Source: Parascedosporium putredinis (lineage: Eukaryota; Ascomycota; Sordariomycetes; Microascales; Microascaceae). From it: 64,000 nt of DNA. The stretch lies in contig CASHTG010000006.1 of NCBI GenBank assembly GCA_949357655.1, positions 186,001 through 250,000 of the forward strand. Reading direction: 5' to 3'. Position numbers and translations under genes: made by a program. Positions within the stretch are counted from its first letter, which is position 1. Every line of letters starts with the position of its first letter. Positions 36,795 through 49,443 of this stretch are shown piece after piece. The notes below the pieces were generated by a model. The model made no database searches and was not told where the DNA came from. It saw only the letters and a list, made by a program, of their open reading frames with translations.

Positions 36795-39700
36795 AACAAA
36801 ACAAAATAAAATAAAAACGAACAGGGCCCGCACCCATTTCCATTTCGTGGCAATCTCTCATCTCTTGTGATTATGATTACAAGGCTCGAAGCGGCATTGG
36901 TAGCGGCATGCGGGGAGAAAGTGCCAAGGCGGACCACTCGTACCCCGGAAAGAGGGTGTGCCCAAAGCCCGCCCCATTCCTGTCCCCGTGGGGAGAGAGA
37001 GACAGGACAGAGAGAAGAAAGGAAAATAAGGAAATAGTAGAGAAACGAAGCTCGCAAGAAAGGATTCATTCCAAAATCGACACAAGAGACTGGAGAAGGA
37101 TCCATGCGATCCATGCCTCGGTTTGCTTCTTGGCTCTTGCCAACGAGCGATTGGCCAACGTCGTTTAAAGTTGGGAGCAAAGCGTCGTCTCGTCGTCTTC
37201 CCGCTCCAAAAACGAATGACGCTAAACCCACGAGCCAGCGTTTGGGCATCATCGTCTCTCCTTTCCCTTTCCCCCATCGCTACACATCTCACGCCCCTCT
37301 CTCCCCTCATATGCCAGCGATCCATTGCTTGCCTCGTCGCTAAGACCATCATCTCCCATTCCTAGTTCATCCCTAGTTCATTCCTAGTCCAAGGTTCTTC
37401 GCGGAAGGGGGAGAAAAGAGGTCCCACTGAACCTTTTTTCCCAATCGCCTGTTGGCCCGCGGCTTTTGTAGCTTCGCAACCTTTACCCCAGTGCGGTGTA
37501 ACATTGTTTCGGCTCACTTGCCGTTCTTAGTTTAGCTGGGATGGCTTTTTTGGGGCGAGAGCATGGGGAGGAGGGGAACATGGGGAGGGTGGGCGCAATG
37601 CGTGGCATGGGGTTCAACCACACACCGGTGTTTCTTTGCATTCCAACCTTCCCTCACGGGACAGCACGGAAATCTCGATAAAAAGAAACGAGAGATGAGA
37701 TGCAAAGGAGATGCCCATTGAAGAAAATCACCTACTCGAAACGCTAAACGAATAAACCCAATGCATGATTTCTTTTTTGTGGCCCTTGCCCTCCTCTTCT
37801 TGTGTTCCCGCCGCACCTATTCCTTTCCTAAAGAACCCGCTTGCTGGAGTGAACCCCGCGCGGGCCCTTTCCCCGTTCCCCTCCTCCTCCTAACGACTCC
37901 GCAAAAAGAAAGACAAGAGCCATATCCACCTCACGCTCACCAATTTTCGCCCCTAGCGCGCCTCCGTGGGGCTTGAATGGGGCTCGTATCTGGAGAGCCA
38001 CTGCCACTGCTGAGCGGCTTCGTCGGTGTCGTGGGGTTTTGTTTTTGCTACATGCTCATCGTGGGTCCCCCCGCCTGCCATGGCCCTCTCTACAAGCACG
38101 GCCATGTTAGACCATATCCGCGATGCGGGGAAAGAGGAGAATCAGATAGTGGTTATTAGCAGTAGCTAGATGTTGAGGAGCTGGCGAGATGCCTGGGCTT
38201 TGCGGGTCGGCCCACCGACGATGCAATCGTCAGTTGCAACTCCTCCACTTTGCATCCACGGCTTCCGAGAGGGTGCGTGACCAAGAGCAAGCTGGGACAG
38301 AGAGAAAAAGGAAACAACTCTTAAAGAATGGGGCCAAACGGTAGATGGCAGAGAGGGGGAGGGGGGAGGATCTAGAAATCCGGGGGCGGGCACCTGGCTC
38401 GGGCATGTTTCCGCGATGAGCTTGGGGCGAGATGTGTATCAAGCATAATATTGGAAACTCCTTTTTTCCCCATTGCCCGTGACAGATGGCCGCTTCCTCC
38501 TCCTCAATGGTCTGTCTCGATGTTCTACGTATGGTGGGGTGGAGAAACGATATCTGCTCTGGCCATGCGATCGAGGCGTGTGTGGGTACATGTATTCCCA
38601 GGTTTTTCTTCTTCTTTGGGGGCCTCCTTGATCCAATGAGATGGTGCGGAATGGAGTGATTGCGTCGATAGCTTCGCTCCATCGACCATCTGCCAACCAC
38701 GTTTTCGGGCGCTGATCCGCGTCCCCCATCTCCCCGTCTTCTCTCAACGCAAAACCCTTCTATTTCCTTTGCGTCACCTGATCGCGCATCATCCATCATG
38801 TCACCCTTCTTTTGCTCCCCAGGGTTGGTGCTTGCTCTTGCTCTTTGCCAAGCCATCTGGCCTCGGCTTCTCCCCGCACCCCTGCAAAAACAGACTCGTC
38901 CCACTGCTTTGGCTTGGCAGCGCCGATCACTGGCTGATCACCTTTTTTGCTTCTTATTCGATCTTGCTTTTCTCGCGTGCTATCGATTTAGCTCCAAAGC
39001 TTGCGAGAGACTCACAAAAGGAGCTTCCGCGTGCGTCTCGCCTCCTGCCTGTGCCCCTCCCCCGCTTCCAATAGATGCCTTGCCCTTCAATCTTGTCTTT
39101 GAATTTCGCTTTTTGTTCTATTACCTTTTGCCTCGAAAAGAAACATTGTATTTTCCTCCTCTCGCATCTCGCTGTTCCTTCTCTCTTCTTTCCCTTTCCG
39201 GTATCGCGCAACCCACCATCGGTTGCCTTGGCACACGCCTCCGATTGGCCCGAGCTGCCCCAACGCCTATCACATCACTTTCTTTTTGTGTTTGACTGAC
39301 CCTCTTGGACCTTGCCAATTTGGAAGGCCTTGCGACTCTTGTCCTTCCTTCCCATCAGTTGAAGTCGAAGGAAGGGAAAGGCAGGCAGGCAGGCAGGCGG
39401 ACCCCTTCCTTGAGGACCCCGAAAATGTGCAGGAACCATAGCTGTAATTGGCCTACACGAAAAGCAGAACCAACAAGAGAAAGCCAAGGCCAAGCGCGCC
39501 ATGGACCCGCGCCAGCTTTTCGCCTGTTCCAACCAGCCGGCCGCATCATCTCATTTTCGCAGCCTGGCGGCCGCCTTGGCTGAAGTGCGCCAGTGTCAAA
39601 GAGGAAGTCTTCACGAACGTTTTTCCCCTTGCGCCCCCTCCCCGCGTGGAGGACAGAATTTTCTTTTGGGGTCTATTCTTTTCACTCTGGGAGGATTCGA

Positions 39701-40256
39701 GAAGGAGGAGCCCCCTTGGTCTCTGGTCTGTTCCTCCCTTGCCCTTCCCATGCAGGTAATTTGCATTAAAGTGAGACCCCTTCTTGGCCTGCACCTTGGA
39801 ACAATCGGGTTGGGCATGCGAGCGTGCCATCTCTTTGCCATGTGGTGAAGCCCATCTCAGGCTGACAGGGACCCCCTCTCTTCCCTTCCTCTCCCGCCTG
39901 TTGACCCGGATCACTTCCTCCTAAATCTTCCGACGGGAATAAGAAGAAAAAGAAGAAATCAAATGTGATGCATCTTGGCGCCAATCCGTCTAAACCCATT
40001 ATTAGTTCATCTCACGCATTGGGGGTGTGATTTCAGGGGAGTCCGCCTCCCACGACCAAGAAGAGACTAATACCCCAAAAATAAGCAACCAACGACAGCG
40101 GCGCGAGGATGCGGGTGCATCTTCAGCTTCGCCCGCGATCCGCGATCCCCTCATTTTGATTGGATTTTCTTTTGGTCCCGCCTGACACTAGTTGCGTGCT
40201 TGCTGAGGCGGGAGAGAGAGAGACAAAAGTGCAAATAGGAAAAAAGAAAAAAAAAA

Positions 40257-40274
40257 GACGACGACGACGACGAC
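40257..40274. repeat. (GAC)6 trinucleotide repeat
   Basis: Six GAC units directly after an A-rich stretch. Open on both strands, but with no coding context. Confidence 0.9.
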
Positions 40275-40833
40275 GAAACCTTGTGGCACGTTCCCACGTT
40301 CCATCCCATCCGTCTGGCACTTGGAGAGTTGAGCGCTTCCTTCGGAAAAGTTACCGAGGCTCTGGGCGACTTCCCTGTCGGTTTTTGGGGGTGGTCGCAA
40401 GACTGGACATTTTCAATATCGTCTATCGAAATGATGCGGAACGCCGGTGAGCGCGTGCACCCACTCATCCACACCACAAAACACTCATACACTAGACGTC
40501 TATGGATACGCACACGCACACGCACACACACTTACACACATGTTGATAGATACGCATCCATACACGCACATACGCACACGTGCAAATCCCGCTCGCGCAC
40601 GCCCACCTGCTTAGCTTAGGCCGCGAACCCTCATTTCAATGGCTTAAACATGTTGGCCAAGAGATAAATGAAATTCTGCACCCTCCTTGGTCGGACTTGG
40701 ACGGCATCGGGTTGTCCTGGGCGGTCCGAATGCAACCTCGTGTAATGCTGGACCATGCCAGCTTACAGTCATCATTCAAGCATGAAAAGAAAAAGAAGCA
40801 AGAAAGGAAAAGGAAAAACAGAGAGAGGATGGG

Positions 40834-40855
40834 CCACATGTGTTCACACATGTGG
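40834..40855. repeat. Perfect 9-base inverted repeat (hairpin)
   Basis: CCACATGTG (40834-40842), four-base loop TTCA, CACATGTGG (40847-40855). Each arm contains the CACATGTG palindrome, an E-box-like core. It could be a cruciform, an RNA hairpin or a paired bHLH site; nothing around it decides. Confidence 0.75.
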
Positions 40856-41887
40856 AGGTATGCGTGTATGTATGTGTACGTGTGTGTATGTTTGTCCAAG
40901 TATGTGCCTATGTTGCGGGCAACAACAGTCTTCAAACGAGTATCATGGTCGCGAACGAAGCTAGCGTTTGAGACCTGTTGTCAGCGGTTGCCAGGGCGGA
41001 ATGCGGAATGCGCCGGGAAAGGCGGGGAGGCGGGCTGAAAGTGAAATGACCAGTCAGCCAGTGTCAGCCATCCAGCCAGCCAGCCAGCCTCCCTTACCAC
41101 GCACGCATAACCCTGACCCTGCCTTGCGTTTCCGCTGACAGTGCCGGGCCCCTCCGAACGATGCTTCACGACGACCTTGGGCTGGGGGCGCAGTACTAGC
41201 CCAGCTCTCCGCGAACGACGGGCTTGTCTTGGATGTCCGTCCTCCCCTCCCCACCTCCAAGAACCAACACGACGGTGACTCGAGGGGGACACACACACAC
41301 GCCCACTCCAGCTTAGTACTAGCATTCGTTCGTTCTGCACACGAGCGAGGAAACATGTGTGGCATGAACGAGTGGATATTGCCTCCTTGCCCTTCCTAAG
41401 GAATGGGTCCGGGGGTGGATGGGGCCCCAAAATATGCGGGGAGTCGGGCGATCACTTCCACATCTGGATACTATCCAGTGGATATTCTCAGGTAGAGACG
41501 GAGAATGTGACATCAGGCCAGGGCCCACTGGATCTAGATGCGGAGTTAGACTCGAGGTGTTTTGGAAGAAAATGGTTGGGGACGTTGAGGGTCGAGATTG
41601 AACAGTACGCTTGCAGTTCTCGCGTTGATCTCTGTTCTGGCTGCGGAAGACTGGCATTAGACAGCCTCGGGAGTGTTTCGGACATAAACTAGCACACAAG
41701 CAACTAGCTCTCGTCACGGCTAGGCTTTCGAGCAAACTCAGCTCCCCGCTCCCCCTTCCTCGTCATTTAAGCTTTCAGAGTTTTGCATTTCTTTCCTTTT
41801 GCGTTCCATGTACAGTGTCTGGCTGGGGGGCTTTTTTTTCTTTTTTATTTCCCTCTTCGTCTTAGTTCCGCCATGCGAGAATTGGGG

Positions 41888-41907
41888 GTGTGTGTGTGTG
41901 TGTGTGT
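41888..41907. repeat. (GT)10 microsatellite
   Basis: Ten GT units in the gene desert, flanked by G-rich sequence. Confidence 0.95.
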
Positions 41908-43986
41908 GGGTGGGTTGGATGGAGCGGACGGAAAGAGGGAAATAGCAAATAATACCCAAAAAGAAAAAGACAGTTGAACATTCCATAGTCGCCCAAAAGC
42001 AAAACGAGGAGCGGTGAAAATCTGACGAGCCCAGCCATGGGAGCACGCGGACGTGCGCAATTCAACCCGACCCAGGTTACAATTGTGGGATCCGGGGAAA
42101 GGGGTCAGTGGTTAGTGGCACGATCCTTGGGGAGATTCCATCGGGGTTGTATGCGTGGCCTGGCCACATGGATCCATGATTTGTTAGGGGTGCAATATCC
42201 GAGCTTGGGTGCTTGGCCTTGGCGCATCAGTCTTGGCCGTGGTCAAATTTCGAGGGATTTCCCCGTTGCAATGTCTTCATGTGACTGCTTCGACGTCGGT
42301 GATAAGGTGCATGCGACACGTCGTCGGACGTTGTGGTCAGAATGGGATAAGTATTTGCACGCTGCCCATGGAAATTCCTGCCCGCGAGGGAGAGAAAAGG
42401 AGGCGAGATAGAAGCTTTTTCTTTTTCTCTTTTCCTTTGCTGATCTTTTTTCCCCAGGGTTTTTCCTTTTTTTTTTTCTCTTTCTTTTCCCCTTGTCTTT
42501 CTCGAATATCGTGCGACTTACTCCTCAATTCTTCGTCGGTGGCTGTTGCGGCCACAACCAATCACATCGTCCGACTCTCCATCACCTCGTTTTGACTTGA
42601 CGCATGCCTCGACGCATTCCTCGACGTATTTCTTGGACTATATCTGCACAGACTTGCCTTTTCTCTCGCTCTGCTCAGGCCATACCTCGTTTTCCCCGCG
42701 GGGAACAAGAGAAAAAACAACGACCCATCGACGTGCGAGGCGGTTGGCTTGTTTACGTCGGGATATTGACACACTTGGGCAGAATCCGGCTTAGTCCGCG
42801 GGTCGCGGGTGACAAAAAGGAAAGACGCGGCTCAAAAAAGGTGGTGCGCACCCGTCTAAACCCCTTCTGAGCAAAAACTCCGAGAAAGCCCCCAGCCACT
42901 CGTCGACCCCGTTCGTCTTCCCTTTTCCCCTCACTTTGGGGCGGCGGGACCCCCCTTTTTTTGTTGTAGTGCGTGTCCGTCTAACTACGATTTGAGCCTC
43001 CTAAACGACTGAGCTTCCCCCGATCGGGTCATCTCCGTTCTCCACCGCCGAACCAAGGTGCTAGAGAAAAGATGGAAAAGGCTCGAGAGGGTGTGTGTGC
43101 CAAGTCACGATGGCGATAGACTTGGAAGTGAAAGGGGTATGAGGACCGACCCTGGGCGTTTGACTCGTACATAACCCGGGGTTTGCTTCCATACTTTTTA
43201 CCCTTTTTCCGAGTTCAACGGCGAGATGGCTTACAATAAGGTTTTCGCACTTTGGAAAAAGGCTTTTGGCGCCCTGCTTGGGAGACGGCACGGCCGGTCG
43301 TTGTGGCTGGACTGGCAACAGACTCGAGGAAGCCAAGAGAATAAAGCAAGAGCACGGGCAAAGAACAAAGAAGATCCCATGTATTGACCGAGTCCCCCGA
43401 ATCTGGTTACACTGACGTTGTCAAGCAGTCATTATCGGACAGTCAATGACGCCGAGCTGCTTCTCTCGCGGAGCCAAGATCAAATTCGATTGACGCATGC
43501 ACGTAACCTGGTCTGGAGAAGAGAGAGCCTAAGCGGCAGCGGGCGGGGCAACCAATAGCAAACCGTAACCCTAACCGCTCTGTCCACTTTTCCCCGCCCC
43601 CAGAATCTCGAATCTCTCCATTCCCCGCGTTCTCCCCGCATCATCCCCACAGCACCAGTGCCGGCGGGCTTAACTGGTGCGCGTCAACCCCGAGCAACCC
43701 CGAGCAACCCGCCCCCATCACCCCCAACCAGTTTATCCCCTAGCCACCCCATCCGCATCCACGGGAACCGCCCGTCCTTTGTTCCCCAAGTCGTCATAGA
43801 ACGGGAACGTCCCGAAATGCCCGTATTTCCCCAACTCGCCATGCAGACGACGATGACCCCTCGCTACTAGGAGAGAGATCAAAAGCCTCTTTTCCTTCCC
43901 TCCCCTCTTCTAAATCCCATTCCCCTCCTAAATCTTTTTTTTTTTTTTGCGTCTTTTTCTTTTTCTACTTCCCGTTCGCTTCTCAT

Positions 43987-45052
43987 CTAACACGTCCAAG
44001 GCGAGGGGCCGGGCACGCGATAGTTCTGGGGCACGGGGTAGTAGATGTTGAGCTTCACGCCGGGGTCGTTGGCGGTGTAGGCGCCGGGGAAGGAGGTCAG
44101 GGCGCTGGTGGGGGCTGGGTGCTGCCGCCGCCGGTGACGCGGATCTGGGCGCACGAGAGGTAGAACTGGGCGCCGTTGACTGCGGAGGCGCTGTGGAGGG
44201 CGATGTGCTCGACGCGCAGCAGGTAGTCGCCGTTGGGGATGCACTTGGGGATCGTGACGCTCACGGTACCCTTGCCTGTGGAGATGGGGGTTAGCGTTTC
44301 GCGTTCTGGGGCCACGCGCTGCGTTTGCTATATCTATGTCCACGCCCTGGTTGCCGTCATATAGCGTACTGCTCTGGTGTAAGAGCATCGCATAGTGTTA
44401 TGGACTAGGCCCCAGGCTGGTTTTCCAAGTTGAAACCATGATGGATCGTATCTTAGAGACGGAAGGAGACGGAGAAAAAGAAAAAGAAGAACAAATGAGA
44501 GAAACGGGATGAGGGACGATGTGCTAACCATCACTAGGCCAGGTAAGGCCCCAGAGGTCACGGTAGGACCAGACTCGGCAATCTTGAACCACACGTTGCC
44601 GTCGCCCTGAAAGTTGGCCGCCGACGTGCCCGTAGGCGCCTTGGCCAAGTAGAAGGCCAGGGGCCGGGATGGAAGATGGAGGGCGACGAGGTGAAGCCGA
44701 CGGTCGACCCGGCCGCGACGTCGATGACGCTGGTGCGCGACCCGACCGTGGTGTCGCTGGTGTAGCACCGGATGGTCGAGCTCGTCACGTCGGTGACGGG
44801 GCCCGTCGTCTGCTTGTTGTCCGTCGCTCGGACGTACTGCCACTGGCCGGTCGTGACGCCGTTGACGATCAACTTGTCGAACACGTCTATATATATAGGC
44901 AACAGGGGTGTTTTGCTTTTGGTTAGTGGTGCTTTGCTTGCTACACCCTTGAGAGGTGAGAGAAGGAGAGGGTTTGCTACGGAGTTGGCCTTACAGTGAG
45001 CTTGGACGCTGGCAGCGGCCGATAGAAGGCCAAGGGTGGAAAGGAGCTTCAT
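43987..45052 (-). CDS. AA9 lytic polysaccharide monooxygenase
   Basis: Secreted copper enzyme that cleaves cellulose oxidatively. Exons 45052-44995, 44886-44529 and 44275-43987 give 235 residues (corrected). The signal peptide MKLLSTLGLLSAAASVQA is followed directly by the His that becomes residue 1 of the copper brace (codon 44998-44996, just before the first intron). Family marks are VFDKLIVNGVTTGQWQYVR, TSDTTVGSRTSVIDVAAGS, the second copper His in FHPGPLAFYLAKAPTG, DGNVWFKIAESGPTVTSG, PKCIPNGDYLLRVEHIALHS and the axial Tyr in AQFYLSCAQI. There is no CBM1; the protein ends VPGPSPWTC. Deletions are inferred at 44660-44663, 44549-44552 and 44110-44114. An upstream in-frame ATG at 45073 would add seven residues before the signal peptide; I prefer 45052. 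It is divergent from the GH5 gene. Confidence 0.93.
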
Positions 45053-45195
45053 GTTGGAGGGTGGGGATGTCAAGGGCCGAAGAGGGGAAAAAGGGGGATT
45101 GCTGTGACGAGTACCGAGAGCGAGATGGATCGAGGGACGCTTGGAGACTCGAGTGGTTTAGGTCCTCGGCTTCTCTTCCGAGGGAGAGACTCGCA

Positions 45196-45203
45196 TTTAT
45201 ATA
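45196..45203 (-). promoter_or_regulatory. Candidate TATA box of the AA9 gene
   Basis: TATATAAA on the minus strand, about 145 bases upstream of the start codon at 45052. Position and sequence fit; not proven. Confidence 0.55.
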
Positions 45204-47977
45204 AGGTTGAATGCTCCCGTTCAGCACCCTTGTCTCCCTTGATGAAAACCTGTACTGTCTCTTTGACCTGCTCGCCGGGTCACACTCGCAAACTCCCTGA
45301 CCACCGGGAAAAAGGCAGAGCACGCGTGCCTCCAAAAAAGAAACCTTGGGGTTGGTCAATGTTGCGTTCGCGCCTTACCCAACGCCAGGATATATACCCC
45401 AGACTGCGACCCCAGGACTCTTGGCCGTCACATACGCCAAGCAGCGCTTTACTGGCGACTCTTTTGTTTTTTTCCAGCAATGCCGGGGCACGGCGGGGAC
45501 TGGGCAGTGCCGGCTGGTTGCAACGTTCCCCGCTGAGTGGCCCGGCTTTTCAGCAAAGATGCCAAACCTATCAAACTGTGTCAGCTTTAAAGAGAATGAA
45601 GTCCCTAGATAGTGCTTGTCCTCTCTTTATTTACCCCACAGCGTGACATTGATGGATGGCGTGGCCCGGGAAACACAACCAAAGGTCATGCTGCCTGTAG
45701 ACTGTAACCATGTTTCGCGTCCTGCTGATTCTCCCAGGTCGCGGGGGTTAACTCGCGCTGGAGAAACTCATCGTCTCATATTATTGTATGGTCTTCATGA
45801 AGGGGGATGGCCAAGCCTGGGGAACCTGGTTGGGAGTCGGGGATCCACTCGTCCATGCCGAGAGACGGCCGGGAGAAATGGCCAACTCGCCCGGGATTGT
45901 CCACAGCCTCTGACGTTGAAGCACTATATGAGTGGGGAGTAGGGACTGTGCCGACCCAGGAATAAGGTCGGGTCTATATCGAATATATATATCTTGATTT
46001 ACGGTTCGATTTAAGGTTCATCGCCTATCTTTACGATATGCCGGTATAAATTGTATTGTCGCGTGGCCCGTTTTCAGTTCTTACTAGATTTATATAGAAT
46101 ATTGCAGCTTTTGCCTTGGAGATGTTGAATGGGTGGCCATACACATACACCTAATCACACCCTTCTCTCCTGGAATCTATACCATGTCACTGATCTACAA
46201 GCCAAGCCGGCTGAATTCCTCACCTGTGGCCAAGGCTTTGGATATTTGGGGCAGACGATGCTACCCCAGCTCAAAAGAGACTACATGGATGCACCACTCA
46301 TTCTTACGGTGTCGCTATGAGCTTTGGTATCAAAATATCACGACACTTCGTCGAGAGCCCGGCCCTGATCAAGGACCTCCTACCTCAGTACAGCCGTCCC
46401 TGTCCTGGCTAAGCAGAGGTCTTTTACACGCTGTCCCTAGTCTGGTGAGGCCGCGACGGCATCGAGGGGATGGAGCGAGAGTAGGCGTGACGTGGGCAGC
46501 CGTGGGACCTATTTGAATGAGTTGGGGGTTTTCTTTTCCCCGGAACAACAAGAAGAGGGCAAAGAGAGGAAGAAGTTCCATGCGGCCTTGGACGTATGGT
46601 TTGGTGGAAGAATGTGTTCCGGGCTATACCGCCGAGTGGTTTAATGTTCCCCTTTCCCGCCCCTCGGCCATTGGAGGCCTTGTCTCGTCTTCAGGAACTG
46701 CCTGCCTACGTCCGTGAAGACAAAGGTCTTCTTCCACCTCACCCCTCGAGTTCGTAAATCTGTCCAACGTGAGAATGGCGATAGGCACTTTGTGTGGCAC
46801 ATGAATGGCGCCGAGGAGCGAGGAATAACACGATGCCATAACAAGACCGTTGATCAATCCCGTCCTTGTCTTTGTCGGCCGGCCGGCGACCAAGGGCCCT
46901 CTTCCCCCTTTTGTGGAGCGGGAGCAGCCAAGTTTTTATGATTGCACGGCGAACCTGTAATTTTAGCTAGGGTGGAGAATCGCGAGCTCCAAGTGCCGGG
47001 ATTTCTTCAGCCTCCAGGCCCGGATGTAACCCAACGATGGACGGCGGCTCGGACGGAAATGGAGCACGACCCTAATTTCTTCCACCTGTGAAATTCCTCT
47101 CTTCTTTGTATTCTTTTTTCGAGGCAGCCAGGTGACCACGCCAAAAGGGCTCCATTTGCCCCTGCAATTTTGCTTTGTCTTGTATCTTTTTCTGGGGCTT
47201 GCCGGGGAACGATCGCCGTTGGATTTGCTCGAAGAAGTTTTGTTCTGTTTCTGCAAACGCAAGTTCAAACCACTGCTCAAGAACCAGAGAAAGCGAATTT
47301 GCCAAGAGCCCAACTTGAACTTGGCTCGAAACTGCATATTTACCTGACTAAGAGATCTCAATAAACGAAGCGCGAGCGCGCGGCAGATGGTCCCCCTTCT
47401 TAAAGCGCTCGGTCCCCCTTTGCTCGCCTGCGCTTGAAGCGGCACCAAGCAAGCACCCATGATGGTGTCTGGCCACTGCAAGGGACCATCCCAAGTCCAT
47501 CCCCGCCATGCCCGAATCGTCGCGCTGTCAGGGCCAAAGAGGCAGTCGTCCGTTTGGCTAGTGCGCTTCCGCCAGAGACGTACGAGGGGGAATCTTGGGA
47601 CTTGGGGAGATTGATTGGCGGGGAAATGGAGTGTTGTGGTGGCTCAGGGAATTTTTCACCAAAGGAGCACCACGATCCCCTGATCGCGGAGATTGGAAGC
47701 CCGCAGTTTCCTCTACGGACGTAATTCACCCTCCAGCACCAGCGACGGAAAACTTGCTCGTGCTATTGTTCTCCATCGTTTTTCTTTGTCTTGCCTTTTC
47801 CTTTCCTCCCCCACACACCCACGCAAGGCCTGCGATGCAAGATGCAGCTCGGCCGTGATAGCCGGGGCAAGTGCCTTCATTGGGAGGGATTGCAACGCGC
47901 CGAGAGCTGTGGAATAATCGCGAAGCCTTCCCCACTGGGGTTTAGCTAGGACAGAGATCCTTGTTCCCCCAGATCTT

Positions 47978-48001
47978 CCAAGATATATAGGGCTATCTTG
48001 G
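47978..48001 (+). promoter_or_regulatory. Candidate TATA box inside an inverted repeat, GH5 promoter
   Basis: CCAAGATA (47978-47985) and TATCTTGG (47994-48001) are perfect 8-base arms around an 8-base spacer. TATATAG (47984-47990) overlaps the left arm and spacer, about 170 bases before the start codon. The symmetry suggests a dimeric regulator site over the core promoter, by inference only. Confidence 0.5.
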
Positions 48002-48159
48002 CCCTCCCTTCTTCCCGATCGCAGGAGATCTTTTCTTTTTCCTTTCTCCATCCCTGCATCGATTGGGCTCTCCTCACTCTTCATTCTCTCTCTCTTTTTC
48101 TCTTTCCGGAAACACCCCGGCCAACGTTTTTGTAAACCCACAAAGAAACGAGAAGAAAA

Positions 48160-49443
48160 ATGAAGTCCCTTCTCGTCGCCAGTCTCGCCGTCGCGGGCGC
48201 GTACGCCCAAAGCGGCGCCTGGGGCCAGTGCGGCGGTAACAACTGGTCCGGCGCGACGTCCTGCGTCGCCGGATACACCTGCACGTACCAGAACGACTGG
48301 TACAGCCAGTGTCTACCCGGCGCGAACCCGGTGACCACGACCACGGCCAAGACCACGAGCACCAGCACGACCAGGGTCAGCTCCACGCTGACGACGTCGA
48401 CCCGCGCGGCCACCACCACCGCCACGAACCCCGGCACGTCCAAGAAGTTCAAGTGGTTCGGCGTGAACCAGTCCGTCGGCGAGTTCGGCTCGGGCGCCTA
48501 CCCCGGTGTTTGGGGCAAGGACTTTACTTCCCCGACCCCGCCACCATCACGGTACGCTCCCTTTTGCTTTCCTTTTCTTTTTTTTTTTTTTTTCTGCCTC
48601 TTGCGTGTGTCGTGTGGGCCTTTGCTAATCATCGCAACTACTAGACCCTCATCTCCCAGGGCTACAACACGTTCCGCGTCGCCTTCGCCATGGAGCGCAT
48701 GGCCGTCGGCAGCGTGACCAACGAGTTCGACGCCGCGTACCTGAGGAACTACACCGCCACCATCAACCACATCACCTCGAGCGGAGCATGGGCCGTGCTG
48801 GACCCCACAACTACGGCCGCTACAACGGCAACATCATGGCCGCCAGCGACTTCAAGACCTTCTGGACCCGCCTCGCCAACCAGTTCAAGAGCAACGACAA
48901 GGTCATCTTCGACACCAACAACGAGTACCACACCATGGACGCCTCCCAGGTCCTCGCCCTCAACCAGGCCGCCATCGACGGCATCCGCTCCACCGGCGCC
49001 ACCAACTACATCTTTGTCGAGGGGAACCAGTGGTCCGGCGCGTGGTCGTGGACCATCTACAACACCAACATGATTAACCTCGTCGATCCCCTCAACAAGA
49101 TCGTCTTCGAGATGCACCAGTACCTCGACTCCGACAGCTCCGGTACCTCTACCGCCTGTGTTTCCACCACCATTGGTGTCGAGCGCGTCACCGCCGCGAC
49201 CAAGTGGCTCAGGGATAACGGCAAGCTCGGTTTCCTCGGCGAGTTCGCGGGTGGTGCCAACGACCAGTGCAAGCAGGCCGTCACCGGCATGCTCAACTAC
49301 CTCCAGGACAACAGCGACGTCTGGCTCGGCGCTCTCTGGTGGGCTGCCGGCCCTTGGTGGGGCAACTACATCTACAGCTTCGAGCCCCCAGCGGCACGGG
49401 CTACCAGTACTACAACACCCTCCTCAAGCAGTACAACGCTTAA
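48160..49443 (+). CDS. CBM1-GH5_5 endo-beta-1,4-glucanase
   Basis: Secreted cellulase cutting internal beta-1,4-glucan bonds. Exons 48160-48551 and 48645-49443 give 397 residues (corrected). The order is signal peptide (MKSLLVASLAVAGAYA), then a CBM1 cellulose-binding module with four cysteines (GAWGQCGGNNWSG to YSQCLPG), then a Thr/Ser-rich linker, then the GH5 barrel. Barrel marks are FKWFGVNQSVGEFG, PGVWGKDFYFPDP, DPHNYGRYNGNI, the acid/base Glu in FDTNNEYHTM (codon 48923-48925), EMHQYLDSD, the nucleophile Glu in GFLGEFAGG (codon 49241-49243) and LWWAAGPWWGNYIYSFEPP. The order and spacing match Aspergillus/Thermoascus-type subfamily 5 enzymes. Deletions are inferred at TTT 48523-48525, CCCC 48803-48806 and CCCCC 49385-49389. 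Likely induced on cellulose and glucose-repressed, by family precedent. Confidence 0.94.

Larger units (their letters stand above)
35541..43986. other. Gene desert, 8.4 kb
   Basis: No open frame with a recognisable domain or coherent splice model on either strand. It holds simple repeats, pyrimidine-rich tracts on the plus strand (about 38760-39340 and 42410-42600), a hairpin at 40834-40855 and a telomere-like TAACCCTAACC at 43566-43576. The composition looks like leaders and promoters, so unannotated non-coding transcripts or a gene without a recognisable family are possible. Confidence 0.4.
45053..48159. other. Divergent promoter region between AA9 and GH5 genes
   Basis: 3.1 kb with no supported gene. 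It holds the AA9 TATA element on the left and the GH5 TATA element inside an inverted repeat on the right. The GH5 leader (about 48010-48159) is pyrimidine-rich. I saw no perfect GGCTAAA (XYR1/XLR-1) element, but did not scan exhaustively. Confidence 0.5.

Noticed and set aside
38798..39295. 165-codon plus-strand frame; also 24560-25057 and 59680-60192
   Set aside because: Pyrimidine-rich DNA naturally lacks stop codons; the peptides are Leu/Ser/Pro/Phe-rich without domains, as in leaders.
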